Below, piece after piece: positions 15,658-22,566 of a DNA stretch of 22,862 nt; within the stretch, counting starts at the first letter, position 1; each line of letters begins with the position of its first letter. Below the pieces are notes generated by a model. That model had not been told where the DNA came from and made no database searches. It saw only the letters and a program-made list of their open reading frames with translations. Position numbers and translations under genes: made by a program. Source of the DNA: DATCKG01 sp036562385 (GTDB lineage: Bacteria > Bacillota > Sulfobacillia > Symbiobacteriales > Symbiobacteriaceae); NCBI GenBank assembly GCA_036562385.1, contig DATCKG010000060.1:1-22862 (forward strand), given 5' to 3'.

Positions 15658-16797
15658 GTGGCGCAACCGCGCCCCCGGCATCTGTTCCCCGGGGCCAACA
15701 CGCCCCAGGGCTTTTATTCCCGTTATGATCAGATCGCTCCTGCGGACGCCACCAAGGTGTTCATCCTGAAGGGCGGACCCGGCACCGGCAAATCGACCTT
15801 CATGCGAAAGCTGGCTGCCGACCTGACCGACCGGGGCATCGTGGTGGAGTACCACCACTGTTCCGCCGATCCCGATTCGCTGGACGCCATTTATCTACCC
15901 GACAGCCAGATCGCCGTGATGGACGGCACAGCCCCCCACGTCATCGACCCCCGCCATCCGGGAGCCGTGGACGTGATCATCAACCTGGGCGCCTACTGGG
16001 ACGAAGGGGCGCTGCGGTCGCCTGAGACCCGGGCCGCCATCCTGCGTCTGAGCCGTGAGTACCGCTTCCGCTACCAGCGGGCCTACGATGCCCTCCGGGC
16101 GGCCCACCACTATCTGGAGGAGTGGAAGGCCTATTACACGGCATGCCTCCATACCGGCGCCCTCAATAAAGAGACGGAATCCCTGCTGGCGGAGATCCCT
16201 CCCCTGTCCACCGGTAAGCCGGGACAGGCCCGACGGCTGTTTGCCTCGGCCGTGGCCTGGTGCGGCCCCCGGCACTGGCTGCAGGATCTGTTCGGGGACG
16301 CCGCCCGGCGCTACGTGATCACCGGCGAACCCGGGACGGGCAAGTCCACCCTGGTGGGCCGGGTGGCGGAGACCGCCCTGGCCCGGGGCTACACCGTGGA
16401 CATCTACCACTGCCCCATGTACCCCGAACGGGTGGACCATTTGTACATCCGGGAGACCGGTACCGCCGTCATCACATCCACCTGGCCCCACCTGTACACC
16501 CCCGCCCCGGAGGATCGGATCATTGACACGAACCCATTCGTAGATCTGTCGCGGCTTGCCGCCTACCAGGAGGAGATCGAGGGGGCGCGCAGCGGCTTCG
16601 TGGCGGCGATGGAGCGGGAGATCGCGCACTTGCGGAAAGCCAAGCAGCTTCACGACGAACTGGAGCAGCTTTACATTCCTCACATCGACTTTGCCGCCAT
16701 CGAACAGGTGCGCCAGCGGACCCTGCAGGAGATCCTGTCGCTGATCAGCGGGCCGCATCCAGCTACGGCCCCGCCACCCTCGCCCCCAGGCGGGTAA
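15658..16797 (+). CDS. Tandem P-loop ATPase, uncharacterised Firmicutes family
   Basis: A 379-aa cytoplasmic protein with two copies of a P-loop domain: Walker A GGPGTGKST at 39-47 and GEPGTGKST at 223-231. Each copy also has a parallel downstream element: VVEYHHCSADPDSLDAIYL in the first and VDIYHCPMYPERVDHLYI in the second, so this is an internal duplication. The motif LFPGANTPQGFYSRYD and the phrase DGTAPHVIDPRHPGAVD match the uncharacterised PRK06851-type family as I recall it. The GTG at 15658 has GGAGG nine bases upstream. It is divergent from the P-loop/Asp23 gene, and its last 35 bases overlap the convergent hydrolase gene. Function unknown; no transmembrane segments. Confidence 0.88.
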   Translation: MAQPRPRHLFPGANTPQGFYSRYDQIAPADATKVFILKGGPGTGKSTFMRKLAADLTDRGIVVEYHHCSADPDSLDAIYLPDSQIAVMDGTAPHVIDPRHPGAVDVIINLGAYWDEGALRSPETRAAILRLSREYRFRYQRAYDALRAAHHYLEEWKAYYTACLHTGALNKETESLLAEIPPLSTGKPGQARRLFASAVAWCGPRHWLQDLFGDAARRYVITGEPGTGKSTLVGRVAETALARGYTVDIYHCPMYPERVDHLYIRETGTAVITSTWPHLYTPAPEDRIIDTNPFVDLSRLAAYQEEIEGARSGFVAAMEREIAHLRKAKQLHDELEQLYIPHIDFAAIEQVRQRTLQEILSLISGPHPATAPPPSPPGG

Positions 16798-17704
16798 CCA
16801 GACGGCCCAGTCCTTCCACCTCCACTTCCACCACGTCGCCGGGTTTGAGCCACAGCTTCCGGCGCTGCTCCGGCGGATAGCCCAGCACCACCCCTTCCGG
16901 GGTACCGGTCAGGATCAGATCACCGGGATCCAAGGGGATGTAGCGGGAGATGTAGCTGACCAGGTAGTCGCAGTCGAAGATCATCTCGGCCGTGCTGGCC
17001 CGCTGCCGCTCCTCCCCGTTAACCCAGCAACGGATGGTCAGGCAATGGGGATCGGGGATCTCATCGGCGGTGGTCACCCAGGGGCCCACCGGACAGAACC
17101 CGTCCAGGGTCTTGCCCAGCAGCCACTGGCTGCTGCGGAACTGCAGGTCCCGGGCCGAAAGATCGTTGGCGTTGCAGTATCCAAAGATGTAGGACCGGGC
17201 CTCTTCCCGGCTCACCCCCCGGGCCGGCCGGCCGATGACGATCGCCAGTTCGGCTTCGTAATCGATCTCCTCAGCGTCAGCCGGCAGTGGCACCGTCTGC
17301 CCGCTGCCGGACAGCGCGTTGGCAAATTTGCTGAACAGGACGGGTTCTGTGGGGACCTTCATGCCCGCTTCGGCCGCGTGGGGACGGTAGTTGAGGCCCA
17401 CGCAAATGATCTTCCCCGGCCGGGGTACGCACGGGGCCAACGAAAGGTCCTCGAGGGGCAGAAACAGTTTGGGAAATCCCACCAGCCGGGTGGACAGCGC
17501 CTCCTCCATCGCCTTCAGCCTCTCATGGGTGGCCACCGCCTCCACAGCCCTGAGGCCCTCTTCTCCGGCCGCGATCAGTTCATGCAGGTCACCGGGCACA
17601 GGGCGGCCCAACACCCAGGACGCCGCTGCCAAATCAAGCACCAGCCTGCCCTGCACCAAGCCTAACCGTTGACGGCCATCCCGCCAAAAGGTTGCCAGTC
17701 GCAT
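16763..17704 (-). CDS. Fumarylacetoacetate hydrolase family enzyme
   Basis: A 313-aa enzyme with an N-terminal domain (about 1-90) and a C-terminal FAH catalytic domain (about 95-310). Metal ligands are visible: E150 and E152 (DYEAELAIVIG) and D181 (NANDLSARD), with GLNYRPHAAE and the glycine-rich LTGTPEGV near the C-terminus. Members cleave or decarboxylate acylpyruvates, 2-hydroxyhepta-2,4-dienedioates or oxaloacetate; the sequence does not tell which. The ATG at 17704 has GGAGGAGG upstream. Its 3' end overlaps the convergent tandem P-loop gene by 35 bases, with no terminator between them. No neighbouring catabolic genes are present to define the substrate. Confidence 0.92.
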   Translation of the reverse strand: MRLATFWRDGRQRLGLVQGRLVLDLAAASWVLGRPVPGDLHELIAAGEEGLRAVEAVATHERLKAMEEALSTRLVGFPKLFLPLEDLSLAPCVPRPGKIICVGLNYRPHAAEAGMKVPTEPVLFSKFANALSGSGQTVPLPADAEEIDYEAELAIVIGRPARGVSREEARSYIFGYCNANDLSARDLQFRSSQWLLGKTLDGFCPVGPWVTTADEIPDPHCLTIRCWVNGEERQRASTAEMIFDCDYLVSYISRYIPLDPGDLILTGTPEGVVLGYPPEQRRKLWLKPGDVVEVEVEGLGRLVTRLGARVAGP

Positions 17705-17864
17705 GCAAGCCCCTCCTCCATACAGCGGTGTATATCGCCGAATTCTTCGCTACGGCCGCTGACTTGAGACCAGCATACCACCGTCAGGAACTGCCAGCAT
17801 AGCCTGCTTTCACAGCGGCATGCTACAGGCAGCGGCACATCTTGACAGACAGAGGTCGATGCAG

Positions 17865-18074
17865 ATGAACGGTCTGACGTGGCTTGCACAGCTCCTGGTC
17901 ATCATCGGTGCCATTAACTGGGGTCTGATCGGGTTTTTCCGGTTTGACCTGGTGGCGACCCTGTTCGGCGGTGCCGATTCCTTTGTGTCCCGGATCATCT
18001 ACGCGCTGGTGGGCATCGCTGGACTGCTGGTGATTCCGCTTCTGGGGCGCGTCCAAAACCGTACCGAAACCTGA
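17865..18074 (+). CDS. DUF378 family small membrane protein
   Basis: A 69-aa protein with two predicted transmembrane helices (LAQLLVIIGAINWGLIGFF and IIYALVGIAGLLVIPLLG), the second followed by a short polar tail. The motif IGAINWGLIGFF is the DUF378 signature. Function of the family is unknown. An upstream frame allows starts at 17820 and 17859, but AGAGG lies nine bases before the ATG at 17865, and the family begins close to this point. It is divergent from the FAH-family gene, and is followed by its own hairpin. Confidence 0.88.
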   Translation: MNGLTWLAQLLVIIGAINWGLIGFFRFDLVATLFGGADSFVSRIIYALVGIAGLLVIPLLGRVQNRTET

Positions 18075-18078
18075 GAAC

Positions 18079-18106
18079 AGCGGGGCCTTCGTGAGGGGGC
18101 CCCGCT
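18079..18106 (+). terminator. Hairpin downstream of the DUF378 gene
   Basis: AGCGGGGCC (18079-18087) pairs perfectly with GGCCCCGCT (18098-18106) around a ten-base loop, five bases past the DUF378 stop. The following bases (GGTTGTCATGG) are only weakly T-rich, so termination may be incomplete. Confidence 0.65.
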
Positions 18107-18204
18107 GGTTGTCATGGTTGCAAACAGGAATCGCGGCATACCAGGCGAATCAATGGAGCGGCCCCTGCGGCCTCTGGATTTCGGGCCTCACGAGGAGGAT
18201 GCAC

Positions 18205-19134
18205 TTGTCCGCAGAGACGCTGATTTGCCTGGTACGCCATGGTGTAACCGACTGGAACTACGAAGGCCGGGCCCAGGGACGGACCGACGTCCCCCTGAAC
18301 CGGGAAGGAATACAGCAGGCGGAGGCCGTTGCGGAGCGGCTGGCCCGGGAAGAGTGGCATGCTATCTACAGCAGCCCGCTGAAGCGGGCTTTTTCCACGG
18401 CCGAGGCCATTGCCCGCCGAATCGGGCTGCCGGTGCAGCCGGAGCCCGGCCTGATGGAGCGGAATCTGACGGTGGCAGAAGGCAGCACCGAGCTTGACCG
18501 CCGCATCCGCTGGCCGGGAAAGCAGCTAAGAGAGATCCCGGGCGTGGAGACCGACGCCGAGATGGCAGTGCGGGCCCACCGAACCCTGGAGGCCATCGCC
18601 CGCCGGCATCCCGGTGAGCGGGTCATCTGCGTCTCCCACGGCGGCCTGATGAAGGTCTTCCTGGAATCGGTCCTGGCCCGGGACGGGGAACACCCCCGCC
18701 TGGGGACCCCGGGCAATACCGCGGTGGCGTCCGTGGGGTTCAACGGCGAGCGGTTCCGGGTGATTGCCCTGCCGGATACCAGCCACCTGCTGGTCAACGG
18801 CATTGAGTTCTCCGGCGAAAGCTGGCGGGCCCGGCGAAACCTGAAGGAACTGGCCGCCCTTTCGGGCCTGTCCCCTGAGATGTGGGACACCATCATCCTC
18901 CGCTCCTCGGCAGTGGAATGTGCCTGGCAGGGAGACCGGCTGGTGGCCTTCGCCCGGATGTTCACCGACGGCGTGGTGGCCGGCTACGTGGACCTGGTCC
19001 TGGCGGAGCCGGGGTATACCCACTTGATTCCGGTGCTGCTCAAGCGGCTGCAGGACCGCTTCCCGGACGTGACGGTAACCCGGCTGCCTGAGCCCCCCCT
19101 TGGACCCTCGCGGCTGCGCCGCTCTCTCCCGTAG
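18205..19134 (+). CDS. Histidine phosphatase fused to a GNAT-like domain
   Basis: A 309-aa protein. Residues about 1-205 form a phosphoglycerate-mutase-like histidine phosphatase: catalytic H12 in LVRHGVTDWN, EGRAQGRTDVPLNREG, the YSSPLKRAFSTAEAIA motif, the acid/base glutamate in LMERNL, and the second histidine in CVSHGGLMKVF. The region about 225-300 resembles a GNAT acyltransferase core (VECAWQGDRLVAFARMFTDGVVAGYVDLVL), here only VAFARMFTDGVVAGYVDLVL, but the acetyl-CoA-binding RxxGxG/A loop is not visible. The ATG at 18199 directly abuts AGGAGG, so the in-frame TTG at 18205, six bases after it, is preferred. A group II intron remnant follows one base after the stop codon. Substrate unknown. 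Confidence 0.88.
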   Translation: MSAETLICLVRHGVTDWNYEGRAQGRTDVPLNREGIQQAEAVAERLAREEWHAIYSSPLKRAFSTAEAIARRIGLPVQPEPGLMERNLTVAEGSTELDRRIRWPGKQLREIPGVETDAEMAVRAHRTLEAIARRHPGERVICVSHGGLMKVFLESVLARDGEHPRLGTPGNTAVASVGFNGERFRVIALPDTSHLLVNGIEFSGESWRARRNLKELAALSGLSPEMWDTIILRSSAVECAWQGDRLVAFARMFTDGVVAGYVDLVLAEPGYTHLIPVLLKRLQDRFPDVTVTRLPEPPLGPSRLRRSLP

Positions 19135-19135
19135 G

Positions 19136-19206
19136 ATCGAGTAGGAGGGGGTGGTTAGCCCCCGTCCTCTCACACCACCGGACATGCGGGTCCGCATCCG
19201 GCGGTT
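19136..19206 (-). ncRNA. Group II intron domains V and VI
   Basis: Domain V (19206 down to 19173) starts GAACCGCCGGATGCGG and folds back with CCGCATGTCCGGTGG, including the CGC catalytic triad of class C introns. It is followed by GTGAGAGG and domain VI, a GGGGG/CCCCC stem with unpaired A candidates (CTAACCA), then CTACTCGAT at the 3' end. Domain V is well conserved, so the decay is confined to the deleted 5' part. Confidence 0.88.
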
Positions 19207-20162
19207 CGCCAGGATTGACGGATTGCTTCGTACCATTCGGTTAGGCTTAGCAGCCCCTGGGCACGCCAGTAGGCGTTGCCCAGGGCACTGTTTAGTGGGC
19301 CTCCTGCCATTCGCCACGGGCCTTTGCGGCTATTGGCGAGTTGGTAGACAACCTGCTCGGGTATTCCGAGGGCGCGCAGTTCCCGAAAACGCGTGCGCAC
19401 GCGCTTCCACTGCTTCCAAACGCAGGCTCGCAGCCGTCGCTTCAGCCACCCTTCGATCTCTTTAAAGACCGACTTGCTATCCGACAGGGCGTAGTATCCG
19501 ATCCAGCCTCGCAAGTAGGCGTTCAGGCGGCGGATCCGCTCCTCCATGCTCTGGCTGTGGTTCCGATCTGTCAGTGTGCGCAGCTTCTGCTTCACGCGCT
19601 TCAGGCTCTTCGGGGCCAGCCGAATGCGCACCCCCCGGTTCAGGTAGAAGCTGAACCGGAGGAACTGCCGCTTCCAAGGCCGGTCCACTGCGCTCTTCTC
19701 CTCGTTTCCTTTCAGCCCTAACCGCTCCTGCAGGAAGATCTGTACACTCCGGTAGACCCGTTCTCCCGCCCGCTTGCTGCGGACGTAGATGTTGCAGTCG
19801 TCAGCGTACCGGACAAAACGGTGACCTCTCCGCTCCAGCTCCTTGTCGAGGTCGTCCAGCAGAATGTTGGCCAGCAGCGGACTGAGCGGCCCACCCTGTG
19901 GCGTTCCCTCCTCCGTCGCCACCACCACTCCGTTCAGCATGACCCCGGCTTGCAGGTAGCGTCGGATTAGCCGTAGAACCCGCTTGTCCGACACCTTCCG
20001 GGCCACACGGGCCATCAGCACGTCGTGATTGACCCGGTCGAAGAACTTCTCCAGGTCCATGTCCACGACCCAGGTGTACCCTTCCTCCACGTACTGACGT
20101 GCCTTCCTGACCGCATCGTGTCCTCGCCGCCCCGGCCGGAAGCCGAAGCTTGACTCCGAGAA
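19170..20162 (-). pseudogene. Truncated group II intron reverse transcriptase/maturase
   Basis: About 330 residues of a class C intron-encoded protein that normally has about 420-450. Reading begins inside the fingers at FSESSFGFRPGRRGHDAV and retains the RT motifs WVVDMDLEKFFDRVNHD, GTPQGGPLSPLLANI, the catalytic RYADDCNIYV and the maturase region NAYLRGWIGYYALSD; the first ATG in this frame is at 20090. There are no stops or frameshifts in the remaining part. The last 12 codons (WRTAGCGPACPVV) read through domain V. The missing N-terminus (RT-0, RT-1) and lack of a ribosome binding site make a functional product unlikely. Confidence 0.88.
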
Positions 20163-20188
20163 TATCGAATGCCGGGCGCACAGCGAAC

Positions 20189-20219
20189 AATCCCAGCGGC
20201 CGGGAACCGCTGGGATTTT
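20189..20219 (+). terminator. Terminator originally serving the phosphatase gene
   Basis: AATCCCAGCGG (20189-20199) pairs perfectly with CCGCTGGGATT (20207-20217), loop CCGGGAA, ending in TTTT (20216-20219). It now sits more than 1 kb from the phosphatase stop. If the intron (19136-20181) is removed, the stem would begin eight bases after the stop codon, so it is the native phosphatase terminator. On the intron's own strand the stem precedes its 5' end by seven bases, the target type class C introns are known to use. Confidence 0.88.
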
Positions 20220-20296
20220 GCGCGTCGGTACGGTCTCTCCCTGGAAACAGCCGGTTGCGACTGGGGCGACATGAAGTCTTCCTCACCGCCGCAGAG

Positions 20297-20314
20297 CAGG
20301 GGAAGCGTCCCCTG
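20297..20314 (+). other. Hairpin in the leader of the COG3044 ATPase-SMR operon
   Basis: CAGGGG (20297-20302) pairs with CCCCTG (20309-20314) around loop AAGCGT, about 50 bases before the ATPase start. The guanidine riboswitch classes often linked to SMR transporters were considered; the expected ACGR loops or ykkC core were not seen. It could still be a leader regulatory stem. Confidence 0.35.
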
Positions 20315-20365
20315 TACGTCTAACCCATCGGAGAAACGTCAAGCGCATACACGGAGGGAATCGAT

Positions 20366-22153
20366 GTGCGAACCTCTCAGGAACTGAGCGCCCTGCTCGA
20401 CCGCCTGGACGGACGGGGATATCCCGCCTACCGGGACCTGGCCGGAAGCTGGCAGCTGCCTCTTCCCGGAGCGAGTCGAGCAATAGCCGAACTGATGGTG
20501 GATCGGGTCCAGCCGGACCCGTTTGCAGCCCCCAGCCGCCTCAGGCTGCGGCTGCCGCTGGAAGTCACCGGACTGCCCCGCTGGGCCGTGCAAAGCCCCC
20601 TGCGGCGGATCGCTACCGGGGACTACCTGGCCCGGCGTTTTCAGGAAGCGATTCGGACGCAGCATCGGGGAAGGACCGAAGGCAGCGGCCGGAGCGGTGC
20701 CATCGACATCGACGCGGGAGGCGCCGAGATCTTGGACCGTACCGCGCTGCGAGTCACTGAAGATGTAGTCGAAGTTCGCTTCACAGCCGGCCTGCCCGCC
20801 CAGGGGCGGCGGATTTTGGGGACGGCCGCCCGGCAGCTATTACTGGAGCGGATCCCCCGAATCGCGGCCGAATCACTGCTGCCGGGCGCCTGGAACCCCC
20901 GGGACCTGCAGGCCCACATCGTGGCCGCCGAGGACCATGCCTGGCTGCAGGCAGAGCTTCCCCGCCTGGGGCTGGTAGCCTTCGTGGCCGACGGTGCGAT
21001 CCTGCCCCGGGAAAGCGGCGTCAGCGAGCGGCCGCTGCGGGGGGCAATCCCCTGGCAATCACCCTCCGAGTTGGCGGTGGAGGTTAACCTGCCCGGCGCC
21101 GGCCGGGTGAGAGGTACCGGCATCCCCGAAGGCGTCACCCTGATCGTGGGCGGCGGGTACCACGGCAAGTCGACCCTGCTTCGGGCCCTGGTGCGGGGAG
21201 TCTATCCCCACATCCCCGGGGACGGGCGCGAGCAAGTGGTCACCCGGGACGACGCCTGGAAACTCCGGGCCGAAGACGGACGCCGGGTCGTGGGAGTCGA
21301 TATCTCGCCCTTTATTAGCCGGCTGCCTGGCGGAACCGACACGACCCGGTTCAACACCGAGGCAGCCAGCGGCTCTACCAGCATGGCCGCCAACCTGGTG
21401 GAGGCCCTGGAGGCAGGATGCCGCCTTTTGCTGGTGGATGAAGACACCGCGGCCTCCAACTTCCTGGTACGGGACGCCCGGATGCAGGCCCTGGTGCCGA
21501 AAGCCATCGAGCCCATCACCCCGCTGATCGACCAGGTGCGGCCGCTTTACCGCGACCTGGGCGTCTCCACCATCATGGTGGTGGGCGGCGCCGGCGATTA
21601 CCTGGACGTGGCCGACCACGTGATCCTCATGGAACACTACAGGCCCCGGGTGGTCACCGAAAGAGCCCGCCAGGTGGCCGCGCAGCTGCCCAGCCGGCGA
21701 CAGCCGGAGGCCCCTGAACCCCTCCGCCTGCCCACCCCCCGCTGGATCGACCCGGCCTCGGTGGACCCGTACCGGGGCGGCCGGCAGAAGGTGAAGGCCA
21801 CGGATCTCGACGAGCTGGTGGTAGGCTGGGAGCGGGTCGACCTCAGCGCCGTGGAGGGGCTGGTGGATCCCTCGCAGACCAGGGCCATCGGCGCGGCGAT
21901 CCTCTACGCGCTCAAGCAGGGGCTCTTTGAGCGCCTGCCGCTGCCGGATGCCCTTGCAGAAGCCTTGAAGGTGGCCGATACTGGAGGTCTGGAGCGCTGG
22001 GTCCGGGGCGAACCGGTGGGGAACCTGGCCCGGCCGCGGCTCCTGGAACTCTCCGCGGCTCTCTGCCGCTTGCGTACCCTCGCGGTGCGGCCGGGTCCCG
22101 AGCATCCCCGCCCGAACGATAACAACCCCAAGGGAAGGAGGCCGGGATCATGA
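20366..22153 (+). CDS. ABC-class ATPase of the COG3044 / PF09818 type
   Basis: A 595-aa soluble protein with no transmembrane segments. It has an N-terminal region (about 1-240) with PAYRDLAGSWQLP and RLRLPL, followed by a nucleotide-binding domain: Walker A GGGYHGKST (262-270), a signature-like SGSTSM (335-340), Walker B RLLLVDED (353-360) and a switch region STIMVVGGAGDYLDVADHVI, shown in part as MVVGGAGDYLDVAD. This matches the predicted ABC-class ATPases of COG3044. Their role is unknown in bacteria. The GTG at 20366 has GGAGG eight bases upstream. Its stop overlaps the ATG of the SMR gene by four bases, implying translational coupling and a shared role. The C-terminal tail (from about 575) is rich in Pro and basic residues. 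Confidence 0.9.
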   Translation: MRTSQELSALLDRLDGRGYPAYRDLAGSWQLPLPGASRAIAELMVDRVQPDPFAAPSRLRLRLPLEVTGLPRWAVQSPLRRIATGDYLARRFQEAIRTQHRGRTEGSGRSGAIDIDAGGAEILDRTALRVTEDVVEVRFTAGLPAQGRRILGTAARQLLLERIPRIAAESLLPGAWNPRDLQAHIVAAEDHAWLQAELPRLGLVAFVADGAILPRESGVSERPLRGAIPWQSPSELAVEVNLPGAGRVRGTGIPEGVTLIVGGGYHGKSTLLRALVRGVYPHIPGDGREQVVTRDDAWKLRAEDGRRVVGVDISPFISRLPGGTDTTRFNTEAASGSTSMAANLVEALEAGCRLLLVDEDTAASNFLVRDARMQALVPKAIEPITPLIDQVRPLYRDLGVSTIMVVGGAGDYLDVADHVILMEHYRPRVVTERARQVAAQLPSRRQPEAPEPLRLPTPRWIDPASVDPYRGGRQKVKATDLDELVVGWERVDLSAVEGLVDPSQTRAIGAAILYALKQGLFERLPLPDALAEALKVADTGGLERWVRGEPVGNLARPRLLELSAALCRLRTLAVRPGPEHPRPNDNNPKGRRPGS

Positions 22154-22560
22154 AGCAGGTTTCGGCAACCCAGAAGGCATGGTGGTTTACGGTGGCAGCA
22201 GGGCTGCTGGAAATCGTGTGGACCACAGGCCTCAAGTCCTTCAGCGATCAGGTGAGTGCCCTCAAGATGGGTCAGCCGGATACGAACCTTTGGACCGCGT
22301 CTCTCGCCCTGGTGGCCACCGTTGCAGCCATCGTTGCGAGCTTTGACGTCCTGACCCGTGCCACCAAGGTGCTCCCTGTGGGTACCGTCTACGCCGCCTT
22401 CACAGGGATCGGCAGCGCTGGCGCCGTGGCGGTGGGTGCGATCGTGTTCGGCGAACCCCTCTCCCTGCTGAAGGTCCTCCTGATCGGACTGCTGGTGCTC
22501 TGCATCATCGGACTGAAACAGACGGAAAACAGGCCTGCTGCCGGCCAGCAGCAGAGGTGA
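22150..22560 (+). CDS. Small multidrug resistance family transporter, first subunit
   Basis: A 136-aa integral membrane protein of the SMR family (EmrE, SugE/Gdx, YkkC). Four hydrophobic segments are expected; the conserved membrane glutamate is in LLEIVWTTGLK, and the third and fourth helices read TVYAAFTGIGSAGAVAVG and LLIGLLVLCIIGLK. It is longer than the usual 105-112 aa, with extra residues at both ends and a longer first loop (FSDQVSALKMGQPDTN). Its ATG overlaps the ATPase stop (ATGA). A second SMR gene follows six bases later, so the two probably form a heterodimer, as YkkC and YkkD do. The substrate could be guanidinium or a toxic cation; the sequence alone does not tell. Confidence 0.93.
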   Translation: MKQVSATQKAWWFTVAAGLLEIVWTTGLKSFSDQVSALKMGQPDTNLWTASLALVATVAAIVASFDVLTRATKVLPVGTVYAAFTGIGSAGAVAVGAIVFGEPLSLLKVLLIGLLVLCIIGLKQTENRPAAGQQQR

Positions 22561-22566
22561 ACCTGA

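Larger units (their letters stand above)
19136..20181 (-). mobile_element. Internally deleted class C group II intron
   Basis: Reading the minus strand, the element starts at 20181 with GTGCGCCCGGCAT, which differs by one base from the class C intron start as I remember it for Oceanobacillus iheyensis. Thirteen bases later it jumps directly into the reverse transcriptase frame. It runs through the rest of the reverse transcriptase, domain V and domain VI and ends CCTACTCGAT at 19136, the expected 3' end. Domains I-III of the ribozyme and the first roughly 110 codons of the reverse transcriptase are therefore missing while both termini survive. It lies antisense to the phosphatase gene, between its stop codon and its terminator. 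The element should be unable to splice or move by itself. Confidence 0.85.

Noticed and set aside
20182..20188. Intron described as simply 5'-truncated by incomplete reverse transcription
   Set aside because: The GTGCGCCCGGCAT start is present just after the hairpin, so the 5' terminus survives and an internal deletion fits better.
20220..20365. Guanidine riboswitch (ykkC, mini-ykkC or type III) upstream of the ATPase-SMR genes
   Set aside because: The sequence ACACGGAGGGA resembles part of a ykkC motif, but the rest of the core is missing and no ACGR hairpin pair is present.
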